The notes under the pieces were generated by a model that worked only from the letters and a program-made list of their open reading frames with translations, made no database searches and had not been told where the DNA came from. Below are positions 20,084-31,990 of a stretch of 35,067 nt of DNA, in pieces. Origin of the DNA: Welwitschia mirabilis (Eukaryota > Gnetophyta > Gnetopsida > Welwitschiales); the NCBI GenBank assembly GCA_051453625.1, contig JBOZIK010000001.1, positions 50,820,571 to 50,855,637 of the forward strand. The letters run 5' to 3'. Numbering within the stretch: position 1 is the first letter of the stretch; the number at the start of each line of letters is the position of its first letter. The translations under genes were made by a program, and so were the position numbers.

Positions 20084-21602
20084 TACTTTTTCTAAAAGAT
20101 AAAGACTAAATCATCTAGAGATTAATTTATTAAAAGTAAAAACCAAAGATAAAATCATAATAATTATAAAATCAAAAAAAAAACCAAAGAAAACTTTTTA
20201 TTCAAATCCTAAATTCTATTTAACAATTTTATTAGAAAGAAAGAAAAAAAAGATTTATTCCTATGGTTATCATCCTAGAATATAGCATTCTCTTAGAAAA
20301 ATAAGGATTAAACCAAATATTTACCAATTGATAAAATATAAAAGATATATAATCATTTTTTAGTAAAATCAATTATAACTAAAAATAGTAAAAAGATAAA
20401 ACCTTGATAGAAAAAATTTTAGTTTTTAAATAAGAGATCAAAAAGTGATAAATCTTATTTAAGAATAATTTATTATGGAAATGATGTAAATCATAAATAT
20501 CATCATATAATGTATGCAAGGAAGTATTCAAAGAAGGCATCCAAGAAGAATTTGAGGGCTCTTTAAAATGTTTAGTAAGATTAAGATGCTTTCTATCATT
20601 CAACTTAAGATATGCATTTTCAATAAGGAAATAAGGCTTTTTCCAATTATCATAACCACATCACATTTGTCTTCACAAGATTCAGTAGTAATATAAGAGA
20701 TAAACAATTCAGATAACTCATAGAAAAACAATCTCTTATCAAACTTATGATATAAAGGATTTGAAAAATATATTTCATTCAAAGCTTGATATTAAACATT
20801 GGAGACATTAATGGTATTATTTGAAATCCTAAGTTTTGAAAGAAACTTCTTAGGATGAGTGATTAAGATAGGGTTAACATACTTAAGAAGCTTCTTAACA
20901 TTTATTTCTACGCATGGATTTGGATTTATAAGATAAAGCATGTTTTAATTTAGAGTTCCAAGATATTCCAAGTCTTGTATTTGAAAAGAATAATCATTAA
21001 AAGCACAAAGTAGACTTGACCTTATAAAAGAGGAAAAGATGTCACTTTTTGTAGCACATGAAGTTTTAAAAGGAAAAGATTGAGAAATTTTTAGTAGACT
21101 TCTCAAGGTGATGTATTTTATTAATTTTAAGGAGAGAGATGATTTGGAGAATTACTTGAATGTTCAAATGGAAGAGAGGGAAAAAGGTTAGTATTGTTAA
21201 GATCATAAGATAATGTGGAAGTAGGAGTAGAAGGAAATATATCATTTGAGCTTTTACATGCAAGTACAAGTGAGAGTAATGGATAAGCATGAGTAAACTT
21301 TTTAAGTTGGTTTATTTCATTTGAAGGTATAACTTTATTCTCTATTAAGTTTGTTTAATTTTTAATTAATTATTCTTTATTCCTTTTCTTCTCATTGTTG
21401 ACTTCATTATTACTTCGTTGAATGCTCTTTTTATTTTCTTCATTCTATTATAAGTTAATGAATTTTTCTAAAAGATCATTAGCAATATTATAGAAAGAAA
21501 AGTTTTCATTGTGTGATAGAAGATTTTCTGATATTTTCTAAGTTGACTCCTCTTCCTCTCTATTGAATAATTTTGTTAATCCTAAAGTATAATCCTTATT
21601 TT

Positions 21603-22098
21603 NNNNNNNNNNNNNNNNNNNNNNNNNNNNNNNNNNNNNNNNNNNNNNNNNNNNNNNNNNNNNNNNNNNNNNNNNNNNNNNNNNNNNNNNNNNNNNNNNN
21701 NNNNNNNNNNNNNNNNNNNNNNNNNNNNNNNNNNNNNNNNNNNNNNNNNNNNNNNNNNNNNNNNNNNNNNNNNNNNNNNNNNNNNNNNNNNNNNNNNNNN
21801 NNNNNNNNNNNNNNNNNNNNNNNNNNNNNNNNNNNNNNNNNNNNNNNNNNNNNNNNNNNNNNNNNNNNNNNNNNNNNNNNNNNNNNNNNNNNNNNNNNNN
21901 NNNNNNNNNNNNNNNNNNNNNNNNNNNNNNNNNNNNNNNNNNNNNNNNNNNNNNNNNNNNNNNNNNNNNNNNNNNNNNNNNNNNNNNNNNNNNNNNNNNN
22001 NNNNNNNNNNNNNNNNNNNNNNNNNNNNNNNNNNNNNNNNNNNNNNNNNNNNNNNNNNNNNNNNNNNNNNNNNNNNNNNNNNNNNNNNNNNNNNNNNN
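21603..22098. other. Assembly gap (496 N)
   Basis: The same interval in copy A (about 4928-5023) is only about 95 bp and complete, so the gap size is doubtful or copy B holds an insertion. Confidence 0.99.
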
Positions 22099-23938
22099 TC
22101 TCCATTGATTTTATTTTATTACTTAAATTATTCTTTAATCTCATACATTGAACTTCTTTTAGAGATTGAACTTCTTCATCCATCTTACAAAGTAAGTAAA
22201 AACCAGGGATATGATCTATTATTTCAATGTCATCATCTTCTTCTTTCTAATCATCCTCATTGTTTTGTTACATGTTATTATTTTTCAATTCATTAAATTC
22301 ATTAAATAGAGAAATGTAATCATTATATTTATCATGGGTTGAAGAATTTTCAGATTTTTCATGAGTTACTTCTTTTGTTTCATCTTTATTTTCTAATAGG
22401 AACTAAATGGGATTATAACCTAGTCCATCATTTGAGAAATAATCATCTTTATCCTTATTGTTGAATAATAGAGTTGAGTCGTCATTATCTTATTCATATC
22501 CTAATAGTTTTAATATTGTAGGTTGATCCATACTTTCATTTTCTATGTTAAAGCAAAAATTGTTGTTACTTGTTATTTTAAAGTTTTCCTCATGATTCTT
22601 AAGGTGGAATGTAGTAGGATAAGTTTGTTGTATAAAAGAACCTTGATAATGTTGAATTCAGAATAAATTTTATTGAAACCTTTCAATTAAATTTTCTAAG
22701 TTCTTATTGGTATTATATTCCTTCATTTTCATTTCCTTAAGCATTTTTGTTATTCAGTTATTTCTTTCTTCATTGTAACTTGTGGTAGATGGATCTTGTT
22801 TTTCTTGCTAATTGATGGAAGATGGTTGTTCTTCATAATGACTTATGGGAGATTATTCAGATTGACTAAAATGATTGTAGGATGCTGCCTTAGATGGGGT
22901 GGAATCCCAAAAATATTGTAATCTATCACTATCATTTTCATTTGATGTTTGAAAAGGGAAAAAGTTTGTAGTCTCTACATCATTCGAAGTTCCCCAGAAT
23001 TATTCTTAAAATATTTCTCTAAGTGTTTTATTACCATTATTCTTAGAATTTATATGTTTTGTTCTTCTTTCTTATCTTTCCTTTGAGCTAATATTTTTTG
23101 TAGTGGTCTTTTATCATTATTCTTAATATTGAATGGGAAGGATGAGTAAGAATAATTCATATTCTTAAGTTCTAGATCATCATTAAAAGATAAGTTATAA
23201 GATCTTTATCTTTTATGTCTTCTTCTAGCAATTATCTCTCCTACAATAACGTTTGCATTTGAATTAAAGGGTTCTATCATGTTTGTATTAAGTGATGCTA
23301 CTTATTAATAAAAAGGTAATAAAATGATTTTTCTCCTATTCTATTATTTCACTACTTCTATTTGAAAGATATAGCTCAAAAATCATAAAAGTTGGGAAAA
23401 ATTTTCTTCAAATCTTGGAAATTATGTACTTGGGGTGTGCATACCTTTTTTTTGATTAAATAAGCTTTTTATAATATTTTCTAAGTAAGCTTAGTTTCCT
23501 AGGGTATTTGAGCTTTTCACCATATTTTATCTTGTCTTTGTATGCTTAATAAAATATCTTTCTATTCATCATATTAATCATCATCTAGATGATGTACTAG
23601 ATGATAAGAAAACAAAAAATAGAAAATAGAGAAAACAAAAAATAGAATCATCAAAAACCAGAATAGTAACACACTATTAATCATCTTCTAGTATCATCTG
23701 AATGACAGAGAAGATGATATCAACTTATTATATGACTATTGTCAAATAATATCATCAAGATAACGAACAAGACAAGAGATTTTAAAAATGCAAATTGAAA
23801 AATAAAGATGTGAAAAATATTATAAAGAAAAACTATAATATTTATAGTAAAAATAGAATGATACCATAGAAAAATACATGAATAAAAATCCAAAGCACTT
23901 ATTTGAGTAATGACAATCCTCGAACTCCTCATGGCCTT

Positions 23939-23955
23939 TCCTAGTAATGGAACCA
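23939..23955 (-). other. Primer-binding site, copy B (degraded)
   Basis: The minus strand reads TGGTTCCATTACTAGGA, the counterpart of the copy A PBS with one base lost and extra substitutions. It starts three bases after the LTR-B end. Confidence 0.7.
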
Positions 23956-23958
23956 AGA

Positions 23959-25045
23959 TGTTGTAATGCATATTTGTGAAAATGATTTAAGCTTAAGAAA
24001 ATCCTGTCATTCACAAATAAAATAGATATTTGCACAACACAACACACTAATATAGATAGGAGTTGATCCAAATATCATAATGTATTAAAGGCCTAGACTA
24101 AAGTAAGGGAATTGATTTCCACAACAAAACACTTTATATTCTAACTACAAAAATAAATTATAATATAGGAAAATTATAATGCAACACACTTATGCAGAGT
24201 TAATTTAGGAAAATGAAATAACAATGCAACTAAACTACAAAGACATAACCTTAACAAAGGTTGCCCTCATAACCTATATGACTTAAGAAATTGTCATCAA
24301 ATTAGAAGCAACATAAGCTATAAGGATTAAGAATAACAAGCTTAGGAAGAGAAAAATAAATATTTTTATTAAATCTTAAACAACATTCATGTTATAAAGT
24401 ATTTCACTTTAATGGAGAAAACTCCATCCAACACCAAGGAAGACGTCTCTTTGTAACTACAAGGATGGATCTCTGGTCCTTTAATCTCCTGTCATAAAGA
24501 TTTCTAATGCAAATGAAGACCAAAGGAGTTGAGGAAGGAAGTAATACTTATTAACACAAAGCACACAATAATATAGACAGACAGGCATAGGTACAACCCT
24601 AACAGCCATGTCAAATCAAACATACAGATAAGTGGTAGAAGTTAGGTGAATTTCCAATAATAGGTGTTATCGGATTGATCATTTAGATGATATAAGAGAT
24701 GACGCCATCTTATAAATGATTCAGATCATCTACCAAATTGATTAGAGTCAGAATTGTTATTGGCATCAATAGCTCTATTCTCTATATTGTCATCCAAACA
24801 ATGATGTGTATGATGGGCTTTTACAAATGTTTCTCAAATTAGTGAGCCTCAATGTTTTGTAGAAAGTTTATCTCAGAAATAGGAAGTATTAAAAATTGTT
24901 TTAAATGCTACAAATGTTATGGAGATTATGTGTTTTTTCCCATTTTATCTTAGCTCTCCATTTGTGAAAATCAAGAATATATTCTCTATTATCCTATAAA
25001 ATCACATAAAATACCCCTATCAAATATGCATAAGTTAGAAGCACA
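23959..25045 (-). mobile_element. LTR-B of the minus-strand Athila-like element
   Basis: About 1.09 kb, aligned with LTR-A (7048-8142). Plus-strand ends TGTTGTAATG and GCACA. Bounded on the left by the PBS and on the right by a PPT-like tract, so like LTR-A it seems shared between two units. Confidence 0.72.
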
Positions 25046-25050
25046 ATAAT

Positions 25051-25061
25051 ATATCCCATTT
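25051..25061 (-). other. PPT-like tract next to LTR-B
   Basis: The minus strand reads AAATGGGATAT just before the LTR start. It is weaker than the tract next to LTR-A but aligned with it, and the two flanks stay similar for about 30 bp. Confidence 0.45.
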
Positions 25062-25074
25062 GTAATCTTTCTTA

Positions 25075-26165
25075 TACATTTTAAACACTATTATGCATCT
25101 TTTATTATGCTTGGTTTATTGATAGTTATCACATCTATCCTTGTGAAATAATGACATTAAAATTATACTACAAATGGAAGTACTAGTTTATTTGGTAAAG
25201 TTTAGGCTTGGTCACATAATATTTGCATTCCTAGAATGATTTTTTGTGTTATCATACATTAATAATAGTTACAAGCATAACCAAATTTTAGCATGAATCC
25301 CTTGTATAATTATGTCCTTGAAATATAAGTACCATTGATATTTTATCCTTTAATATTTAAAAGGAATTTTAACATTTATCATTCTAATTATATTTCATAT
25401 TCTTTTTTAAGATATTACTAAGAGGTTCAATGATTTTATTAAAATTGATTATGAATCTTATGTAATACTCTATGTTCTTAAGAAAATATCTTAATTTGTT
25501 TAACATGATTGATGGTAATATGTCCTTTATATCTCTTACCTTTTATTCATCAGTTTTAATTCCTTTTTGAGAAATTTTATTTTCCAAGACGTTTCCTTCA
25601 GTAAACATGAGATGAAATCTAAATCAAATAAGTTTAGCCTCTTTTTTTAACATCTTTCTAAAATCTTTGCTAATCTATCTAGTGATTTTTAAAAACTATT
25701 ATTAAAAGTTGAAATGTCATCCATCAATATCTCCACTAATCTTCCTATCATATCTCGAAATATGCTATTTACTAAACTTTAAAATATTATATAAGCATTA
25801 CATAATCCAAATGATAATACTTTATAATCATAAGTGCCTTAAATATAGATGAAAATCATTTTAGCTTGATCTTCTAAAGTTATGGGAACCTAATTATTTT
25901 CACTATGTGCATTAAGAAAGCTATAATATTGATGTCCAGATATCCTTTCCAATACTTCACTTACAAAATATAAAGAAAAATGATCCTTATAAGTTATTTT
26001 ATTTAACATTTAAAAATTTATACATACTCTCCATTTGTTTTCTTTCTTCAATACTATAATAACATGGCTAACCCACTCTAAGTTTGATATATGGTAAATG
26101 AAGTCAATAATCAAAAGTTTAGAAATTTTTTGTTTAATTACTTCTTGCATATGTAGGTTGCCTCT
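25075..26165 (-). pseudogene. Athila reverse transcriptase and RNase H remnant (E3)
   Basis: On the minus strand from about 26160: EVIKQKISKLL, EWVSHVIIVLKKENKWRVCI, a shifted MLNKITYKDHFSLYF, VLERISGHQYYSFL, GTYDYKVLSFGLCNAY and FRDMIGRLVEILMDDIS, all in the order of a Ty3/gypsy RT. The active site LMDD (MDD codons at 25716-25724) still has both catalytic Asp; plant relatives usually have FMDD. From about 25450, FNKIIEPLSNILKKN and ILKDKI mark the RT-RNase H junction, after which frameshifts accumulate. Integrase is absent: the remnant passes straight into the PPT-like tract and LTR-B. Confidence 0.85.
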
Positions 26166-26539
26166 TCTTTTAAGTGTCTTGGCTTAGTAGAAGTATTCAA
26201 ATAATTCATATGATAACATATTCATAGATTTATTAGTAATATATTCATGTAATTTGAATAAAAGATTTCTTTTCTTCTTACCAACATTTTTTAAGATTTC
26301 ATTTTTAGGAATGCATTAAATGAAGATTGATAACTATAAGATTATTTATGACTACATCCTTATACTTTATTCCTTTCTTGTGGCTTTTTATCTCTTTAAG
26401 TTTAGACCTTGTTCTTTATGTTTTTTCTTATTTGGCTATTTGACAAGCAAATGAACTTGCTAACTTAAGATAGCACTTTTTTTGTCCTCCACATAGGATC
26501 CCATATCTTCTAATACTAAAAATTTAGATAATTTAATTT

Positions 26540-26970
26540 CTTATTTTAACTCTCCTAGACTAATTTCCTAAACTCATTTTCTAGACTAAATAGTTGCATA
26601 TGTATTGCTTATCCATGATCTCCCTAAAATAACTGCATGGCTCTCTCCTTAGGTTTTCATTATCTGGGTATCTATTAAATAAATAAATCCTTATAATTAA
26701 ATTGATATATCTTTAGGTTATACTTTAAAATTGTTTGATAAATAGGCATTTCTATGATAGGATGCTATTTTTGAATTTTTAAATCTTCATTTGTTTTATA
26801 TGATATAACATTTACACTATCTCTTTGATTAACTAAGGCTTTTACTTTAATTTTATTATCAATCCTTATATTACTAAGTGGTATTTCAATATCACTATAT
26901 TTTTCATATTGTTTATTTTTAGAGGAGTTGTATAAAATCCTAAGAGACTTGACCCCTTTTTACCATTTCA
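26540..26970 (-). pseudogene. Athila protease remnant (E3)
   Basis: The minus strand reads KIKVKALVNQRDSVNVISY near 26850. Aligned with the family motif ALVDLGASVNVIS, the catalytic Asp has become Asn (one G-to-A change) and the Gly has become Arg. A downstream lobe is only faintly readable. It lies upstream of RT on the same strand, as expected. Confidence 0.65.
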
Positions 26971-27125
26971 ATTTATCTTTTCTTTTTGCGAGCCCTAGGT
27001 TTTTAACACACTCTCTTCATTTCTCTCTAGAGTATAGGTAGCCTTTTAGTAATTTTGTGATTGATAAAGCTACCAAAGTCTTTTCTAAAGCCTTCACTAG
27101 GTATTTAATATCTCTTTCAATCTCA

Positions 27126-27135
27126 NNNNNNNNNN
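27126..27135. other. Assembly gap (10 N)
   Basis: Short unresolved run between the gag and protease remnants of E3. Confidence 0.99.
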
Positions 27136-27699
27136 TACTTCCCTTCTCATTAGAAGGGTAAACTTGGATTGTCTTTTGATTATGTCATCATATTCAATGT
27201 TCTTATCACTAGAATATTATGTTTTTATCCTATTAGTTTTTAATCAGTTAGTTTAGGTTTCCCATATGTTGTAATTATAGAATTATGAGTTGATTCTCTA
27301 GGATTATACTATGGCTAAGCATGGGTTTTCCCTTTCTTTTTCTTAAATTTTTGAATATCTTTCATTTCATGTAATTTATTTTTATAGTAATTTTTTTATT
27401 TTACTATTCCATTTCTTACTTTGATAAGGATATGATTTCCTTTTAGTTTAAAATTGATTTCCAAGGTTTAGGTATAATGCATTTACATCTAGTTATTAGA
27501 CAAATTCTTACATTTAAGAGAAAGTTGTTCCATCATAATCGTCTTCATCACAATGTTACTAAGTAGGTACCTCATTGCCTTATAGATGATTATTGGTTAT
27601 TTATCGAATTTTCAATTATACTATTAGTGACCTCTTGCAACTTCCTACATTAGACTAATGTATTTGGAACTATACATGCTACCTTCTACTTTAAGTATT

Positions 27700-28400
27700 G
27701 ACACTTCACTAACTCTTTTTTTTTCCTCCTTTTTTTACTTTTCTTCTTATTTCCATCCTTGGATCATGTTATAAATTAAATAATAGTCTTTCCTATCTCT
27801 TATAAATTCTTTGTTTTAATATTCCCTCTACATAATAAGTATCTCCTTTAAGGTTAGCCTCTATAATCTTTTAATAAAGGAAATTATAAATGTTGTATCT
27901 GAAATCCCATAATTGGGACATTTAGCAAGTAATATATTATGCCCATCCATTAATTCATCAAATATTTTATTATTTATTTGCTTTATATTTAAGGTTTGTT
28001 CTCAGGTCTTCCACTATCTTCATTAGTTAACATTTATATAAAAAGGCATTATTAACAATACCCTAAGAACTACAAGCATGATTAGGATTTGTATTATATC
28101 ATAATTGAGCTTATCCCTATGAAGAAAAAGGAAAGTAACTTAAGTATATATATAATTTTTATATTTATAATTTTATTAGGAAACTCTAAAGTCTTAAGAT
28201 CAGTGGGACTTAAATATTATAATTATTTTATTTTATAGTTTAAAGGCTTAAAGGTATTATCATATTTCCAATAACATCTTTCTACAAATGTTTTACTTAC
28301 CTTAGATGTATTATAAGATTTTTCTTAAATTAAAGGTATTTTGAGAAAGGTATAAAGTTATTCTTTCATTTCAATCATTAGTTGAGGAAAGATTTATTCT
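27700..28400 (-). pseudogene. Athila gag remnant (E3)
   Basis: On the minus strand the clearest piece is LLAKCPNYGISDTTFIISF at about 27880-27940. It parallels the LL-KCP-HGI...FY-GL block of plant Ty3/gypsy gag. The downstream part is Lys-rich with many stops. No zinc knuckle can be read. Together with protease and RT it shows a normal gag-pol order on the minus strand. Confidence 0.6.
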
Positions 28401-29850
28401 TTAACTACTTACCCCAAGTGGGTTTTATCTATATCAAAATTATTCTTCTTAATTTCCATTTTGATCATGTTATATTTTTTGTTCCTCTAAATTATATTTC
28501 CAAAGGCACCTAGCAAACCTTCCTTTCTCATCTCACCATTTTCTTTAACTAATTTTTAAACCATATACTTCATTGTCTTGATTATTTAAATTAAATATTT
28601 CATCCTTCTAGCATCAAAAAGATAAATTTTTTTTGTTATAGTAATGCAAAAATAGTAGAATTTATGCTTGAAAAATGTAGAAAATTTATGACTAATAACC
28701 TAAAGTAAGATTAAATTATTTAATATAAAAGAAATATTCACTTTAAGAGATAATTAAAATATTCAAATTATTAGCTATATTAGTTTAGATTGTGTTTCCA
28801 AGATTAGTTATTTAAACATTTAACTTAAATGGTTTAAGTCGAAAACTTGCTTATAACTATGTTATGAAAACTTTATTAGCTTACTATTTAGATTACTAAA
28901 GATAACTCCCTTGTTAAAGCTCATGCCCTGTTAGAGTTATGCTTTAAAATAATACAACACTCACTCATTTTTACATACATAATATAACATGGAAAATTTG
29001 TAAAAACATTAATAAGGAAAATTGAAAAAAACATATTTTTAAGCACTATTATATTCTAAATATCTATCCAAATATACATATTGAAGCAAGAAAGTAAAAA
29101 TACTTCTTTTTATAGTAGTATTACTACTTATAATACTTTTTAATATGTTGTTTCATTAAAAAATGATATCTTTTAAGCTTATACCATATCTTTCTATAAA
29201 GGGATAAGGTTGTCATAGAATGTACTAATGATAATGATCTCCTTTTCAAGTTGCATTGAAGTTTAAAAGATATTAGCTACTCTACCTAGATTTCACTAGA
29301 GTTTTTTCCTTCTTTTATTCCTGGCTTAGAATTTCTACCTTCTTCTTGGCAAAAGATGCCTTCTTGTTCCGTTCTTATTTCTTTTATCCCTATACTTTAT
29401 CTTTCTCCTTGGTAGTTTTTATTTTGCCTCCTTCAAGAAACCACATTGGCAAAATTAATTTCTTCTTTTTAAGAATATGATTTTCTTGCCTATAAGAACC
29501 ATAATAGTACATACATACTAACTAATACTAATAATAATAAACTAATAAAATATTCTATTAATACAAAAGAAAATATATTTATTAATAACAAGAAAGTATA
29601 AAAACATTATATCATCTTTTCTGTTCATCACCATTATTTAAAAGCTATTATGAAAAATTTATTATTTTTCTATGAATCTATTTTGTACTTAACATAATAT
29701 CTTTATCTTATCTCGGAATTATAAATTTTTGAAGCATAAATTAATGGAGTAGGAAAAATAAAACATATAATAATGTGTTTCATCTTTACCAACAAAATGT
29801 ATTTCATCTTAAAAAGAGAAATGCCAAACTTCTTTACCTATTTAAGTTAA
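28400..29850. other. AT-rich stretch without recognisable genes
   Basis: No protein motif found. 29280-29460 is pyrimidine-rich on the plus strand. The 5' LTR and PBS of E3 would be expected near here, but I cannot find them. Confidence 0.45.
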
Positions 29851-30157
29851 ATTATGTAATTCAAAACTTATTTAAGTACTCTTAATGAAGTATTAGAACT
29901 ATTCGTAAGTTGATTTATTGAAAATATATATCTTTTCAAGTACTATAGAAATTAAATTATGCCACATCAAATGTGTGCAATCTATTGTAATTAAACTAAT
30001 TCTTAAATTCTATTATTTTAACATCATTCATAAAAATGTTCTATATATATTTTTCAACATCAATACATTTCCATGTCTATTTTATACTTTATTAAAGTAT
30101 CTACTACACTATATTTTACTTCTCATAAGAATTAGCAAAATCATAACATGGGAGTAG
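29850..30157 (+). repeat. Copia-associated direct repeat D1
   Basis: Matches 31975-32278 in the same orientation, with shared CTTTTCAAGTACTATA, TTATGCCACATCAAAT and TGCAATCTA. In the second copy this sequence directly follows the integrase remnant, so D1 is probably the tail of another copia copy lying just ahead of C2. Confidence 0.65.
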
Positions 30158-30179
30158 AGCACAAATATGAACACAATTT

Positions 30180-30985
30180 GGAGATGAATTATAAACTTAA
30201 TGACAGAATAAAATTTAAAACACTTGATAATGGTAATATTTTGAAGCTTATCAATAAATTGAATGTCAAGATGTCACCTACGAATTGGAAAATATGTAGA
30301 CTTTTGTTACTTGTATAAAAACAAATACATTAGAATTATTGATTATGAAAATTACTCATTTACACTATAACATTTAAAAGATGCGAATAAAGGATTTTTA
30401 TTTAGATAAGGACTAAAATGTTATCTAGACAAAAGCACATTCAAGAGCAAAGTTCATAAGGCATGATTGACTAGATTAATCTTAATAATGAATGTTAGCA
30501 ATGAAGTATATCTCTTGATTCATGGCATAAAAGACTAAAAATGATTTAAAAATTCCTAGAAAACATGTTTGAAGTTATGAATGAATCACACAAATATTTA
30601 TTAATTTACAATTATTCACTTCCAAACTTAGAGATAATGAAGATGTTACAGATCTAAATAAGAAAATGAGTAATGTAAGAGAAAAAATTAGATAGCCAGC
30701 TAATACTATAGATAAATAAATGATTAAGTTTATATTACTTCGTAACTTACTCCCAAAGTTCAATGTGCCTCACAAAGTAATAAAACATACTCATAAATCA
30801 TGTTTGCTTATATATTTAATAGGCAACATCTGTCGAGCCAAAAAATTTAAAAATAAAAAAAAGGTAAATAATCATAAGAATTACTACTTATGAGTAAAGG
30901 ACAAAGTAAAAAATGTATAAACTAAAGTTTTGCAAATGTGGCAATAAGAGTGTTTATAAACTACAAGATTACTATTTTAAAAATC
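30180..30985 (+). pseudogene. Ty1/copia gag remnant (copy C2)
   Basis: Better preserved than C1. Readable pieces are DSWHKRLKMI, FLENMFEVMNES, then LQLFTSKLRDNEDVTDLNKK, REKI and MIKFILLRNLLPKFNVPHK, in the order of the plant copia gag domain (UBN2 type). At about 30915-30970 a decayed zinc knuckle reads FCKCGNKSVYKLQDYYF: one Cys pair survives only in part and the His and last Cys are gone. Stops interrupt all parts. Confidence 0.75.
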
Positions 30986-31239
30986 TAAATCATACATGAA
31001 ATACACATTAAAAAAACAATAATGTAAACAATAAGAATTCTTGAATTTTCATCATATCTCTATAAACTCAAAAGAATTGAGTCATATAACTCACATTGAG
31101 AAATACCTTATAATTCTAGTGCTAATTTTAAACAACACTCTCAAAGACATAATCGTTGATGATAAAACAAAGCTAAGAGTGAATTAGTAAGGAACTATGA
31201 AGTTATCCTTTTTCATCTTGATGAGAACACTCTACATTT

Positions 31240-31990
31240 ACAACCTTAAGGTGAAAGTAAAATCTATTTCATTTCTATTTGAAGATGGTTACAAAGTCAA
31301 TTTTAGTAAAAATGAAAACAAATTATGTTGCATCATAAAAAAAAGAATATCATATTGACGTAGTATAATATGATAGAATTCTCCTTTTATAGATAAAAGG
31401 ATGTAGTCATGAATCTTCTTTAACTATGGAAGTAGGTAATGTAGTGCTCCAACATCTAATGTTAGGGCATGTAAACTTCAAATTTCTTATGAAATTACAC
31501 TAACATAAATGATGAAATTATAATAAGTTTAAAGTGAAAGACTAGTTTATGAGTTCTATCAAATGAAGAAAATACACCATAAGACATTTCCCAAAATCAT
31601 AAAGAAAATAGTAAATACATAACTTAAATTAGTCCCTAGTGATTTGTATTAATCATTACCTATTTTAATTTCAAAAATACAAAACTAATATTTTACTTTT
31701 AATATTGACTATCGAAGAATGTTTCTCATCCACTTCCTATGAAATAATCCTTAAAATATTAAATCTTTTAAAGTATTTTATGCATTAATTAAAAATAAAA
31801 TGATTTAATAATTAATAATATTAGAAAAGAGAAGGAAGTATCAAAAGACTTTCATAATGATCTTCAAAAATGTTATAATTCTACATGAAGTTATCCCATC
31901 TTATATATCTCAACTTAATGAATTAGTTGAAAGAAAAAATAAAACAATCATGAAAATGATAGAAAGCCTATTACATAAAAATTAGTTTAT
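31240..31990 (+). pseudogene. Ty1/copia pre-integrase and integrase remnant (copy C2)
   Basis: EDGYKVNFSKNENKL at about 31281, then LGHVNFKFLMKLH at 31462, fit the GAG-pre-integrase domain with its LGH motif. The integrase core follows: LVPSDLY at 31629, with the first catalytic Asp kept, then FNIDYRRMFLIHFL, then SYISQLNELVERKNKTIMKM at about 31900, where the catalytic Glu (31929-31931) is retained. The second Asp block (TDNGGE in relatives) cannot be read. Stops and frameshifts abound. The order gag, pre-integrase, integrase without RT in between identifies copia, not gypsy. Confidence 0.8.

Larger units (their letters stand above)
19730..23280 (-). pseudogene. Acidic 5' ORF of the minus-strand element, copy B (family not recognised)
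   Basis: Counterpart of the copy A ORF, starting with Met at 23280 (MIEPFNSNANVIVGEII). Readable blocks in order: a charged segment, a Ser-rich stretch, KMLKEMKMKEYNTNKNLENL, an acidic part near 22250 (NNEDD...EEDDDIEI), then PFKTSCATKSDIF, INVKKLLKYVNPILITHPKK, and undamaged pieces at 20600-20782 (NEIYFSNPLYHKFDKRLFF) and 20379-20603 (SWMPSLNTSLHTLYDDIYD). Many of these blocks are also legible in copy A, often where one copy has a stop and the other does not. This supports an ancestral protein of more than 1000 residues. I recognise no domain. Confidence 0.5.
7048..25045 (-). mobile_element. Minus-strand Athila-like element E2 (LTR-B to LTR-A), split by E1
   Basis: Read right to left: LTR-B (25045-23959), PBS, leader, acidic ORF (23280-19730), E1 insertion, 3' noncoding (11858-10000), 3' ORF, PPT, LTR-A (8142-7048). 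Without E1 the unit would be about 10.2 kb. I find no protease, reverse transcriptase or integrase inside it, so it looks non-autonomous or heavily deleted. No target duplication can be sought at its ends, because each LTR continues into a PBS or PPT of a neighbouring unit. The boundaries are inferred from PBS, PPT and LTR-like ends. Confidence 0.55.
19730..25073 (-). repeat. Long direct repeat, copy B (Athila-like PPT-LTR-PBS-ORF block)
   Basis: Aligned partner of 2409-8175, same orientation and same internal order. The roughly 100 bp between the E1 target duplication and 19730 has no counterpart in copy A and should be the continuation of the element. Confidence 0.85.

Noticed and set aside
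29918-30157. 79-codon plus-strand frame
   Set aside because: AT-driven Ile/Tyr/Phe-rich composition, not kept open in the homologous D2 copy at 32033-32278.
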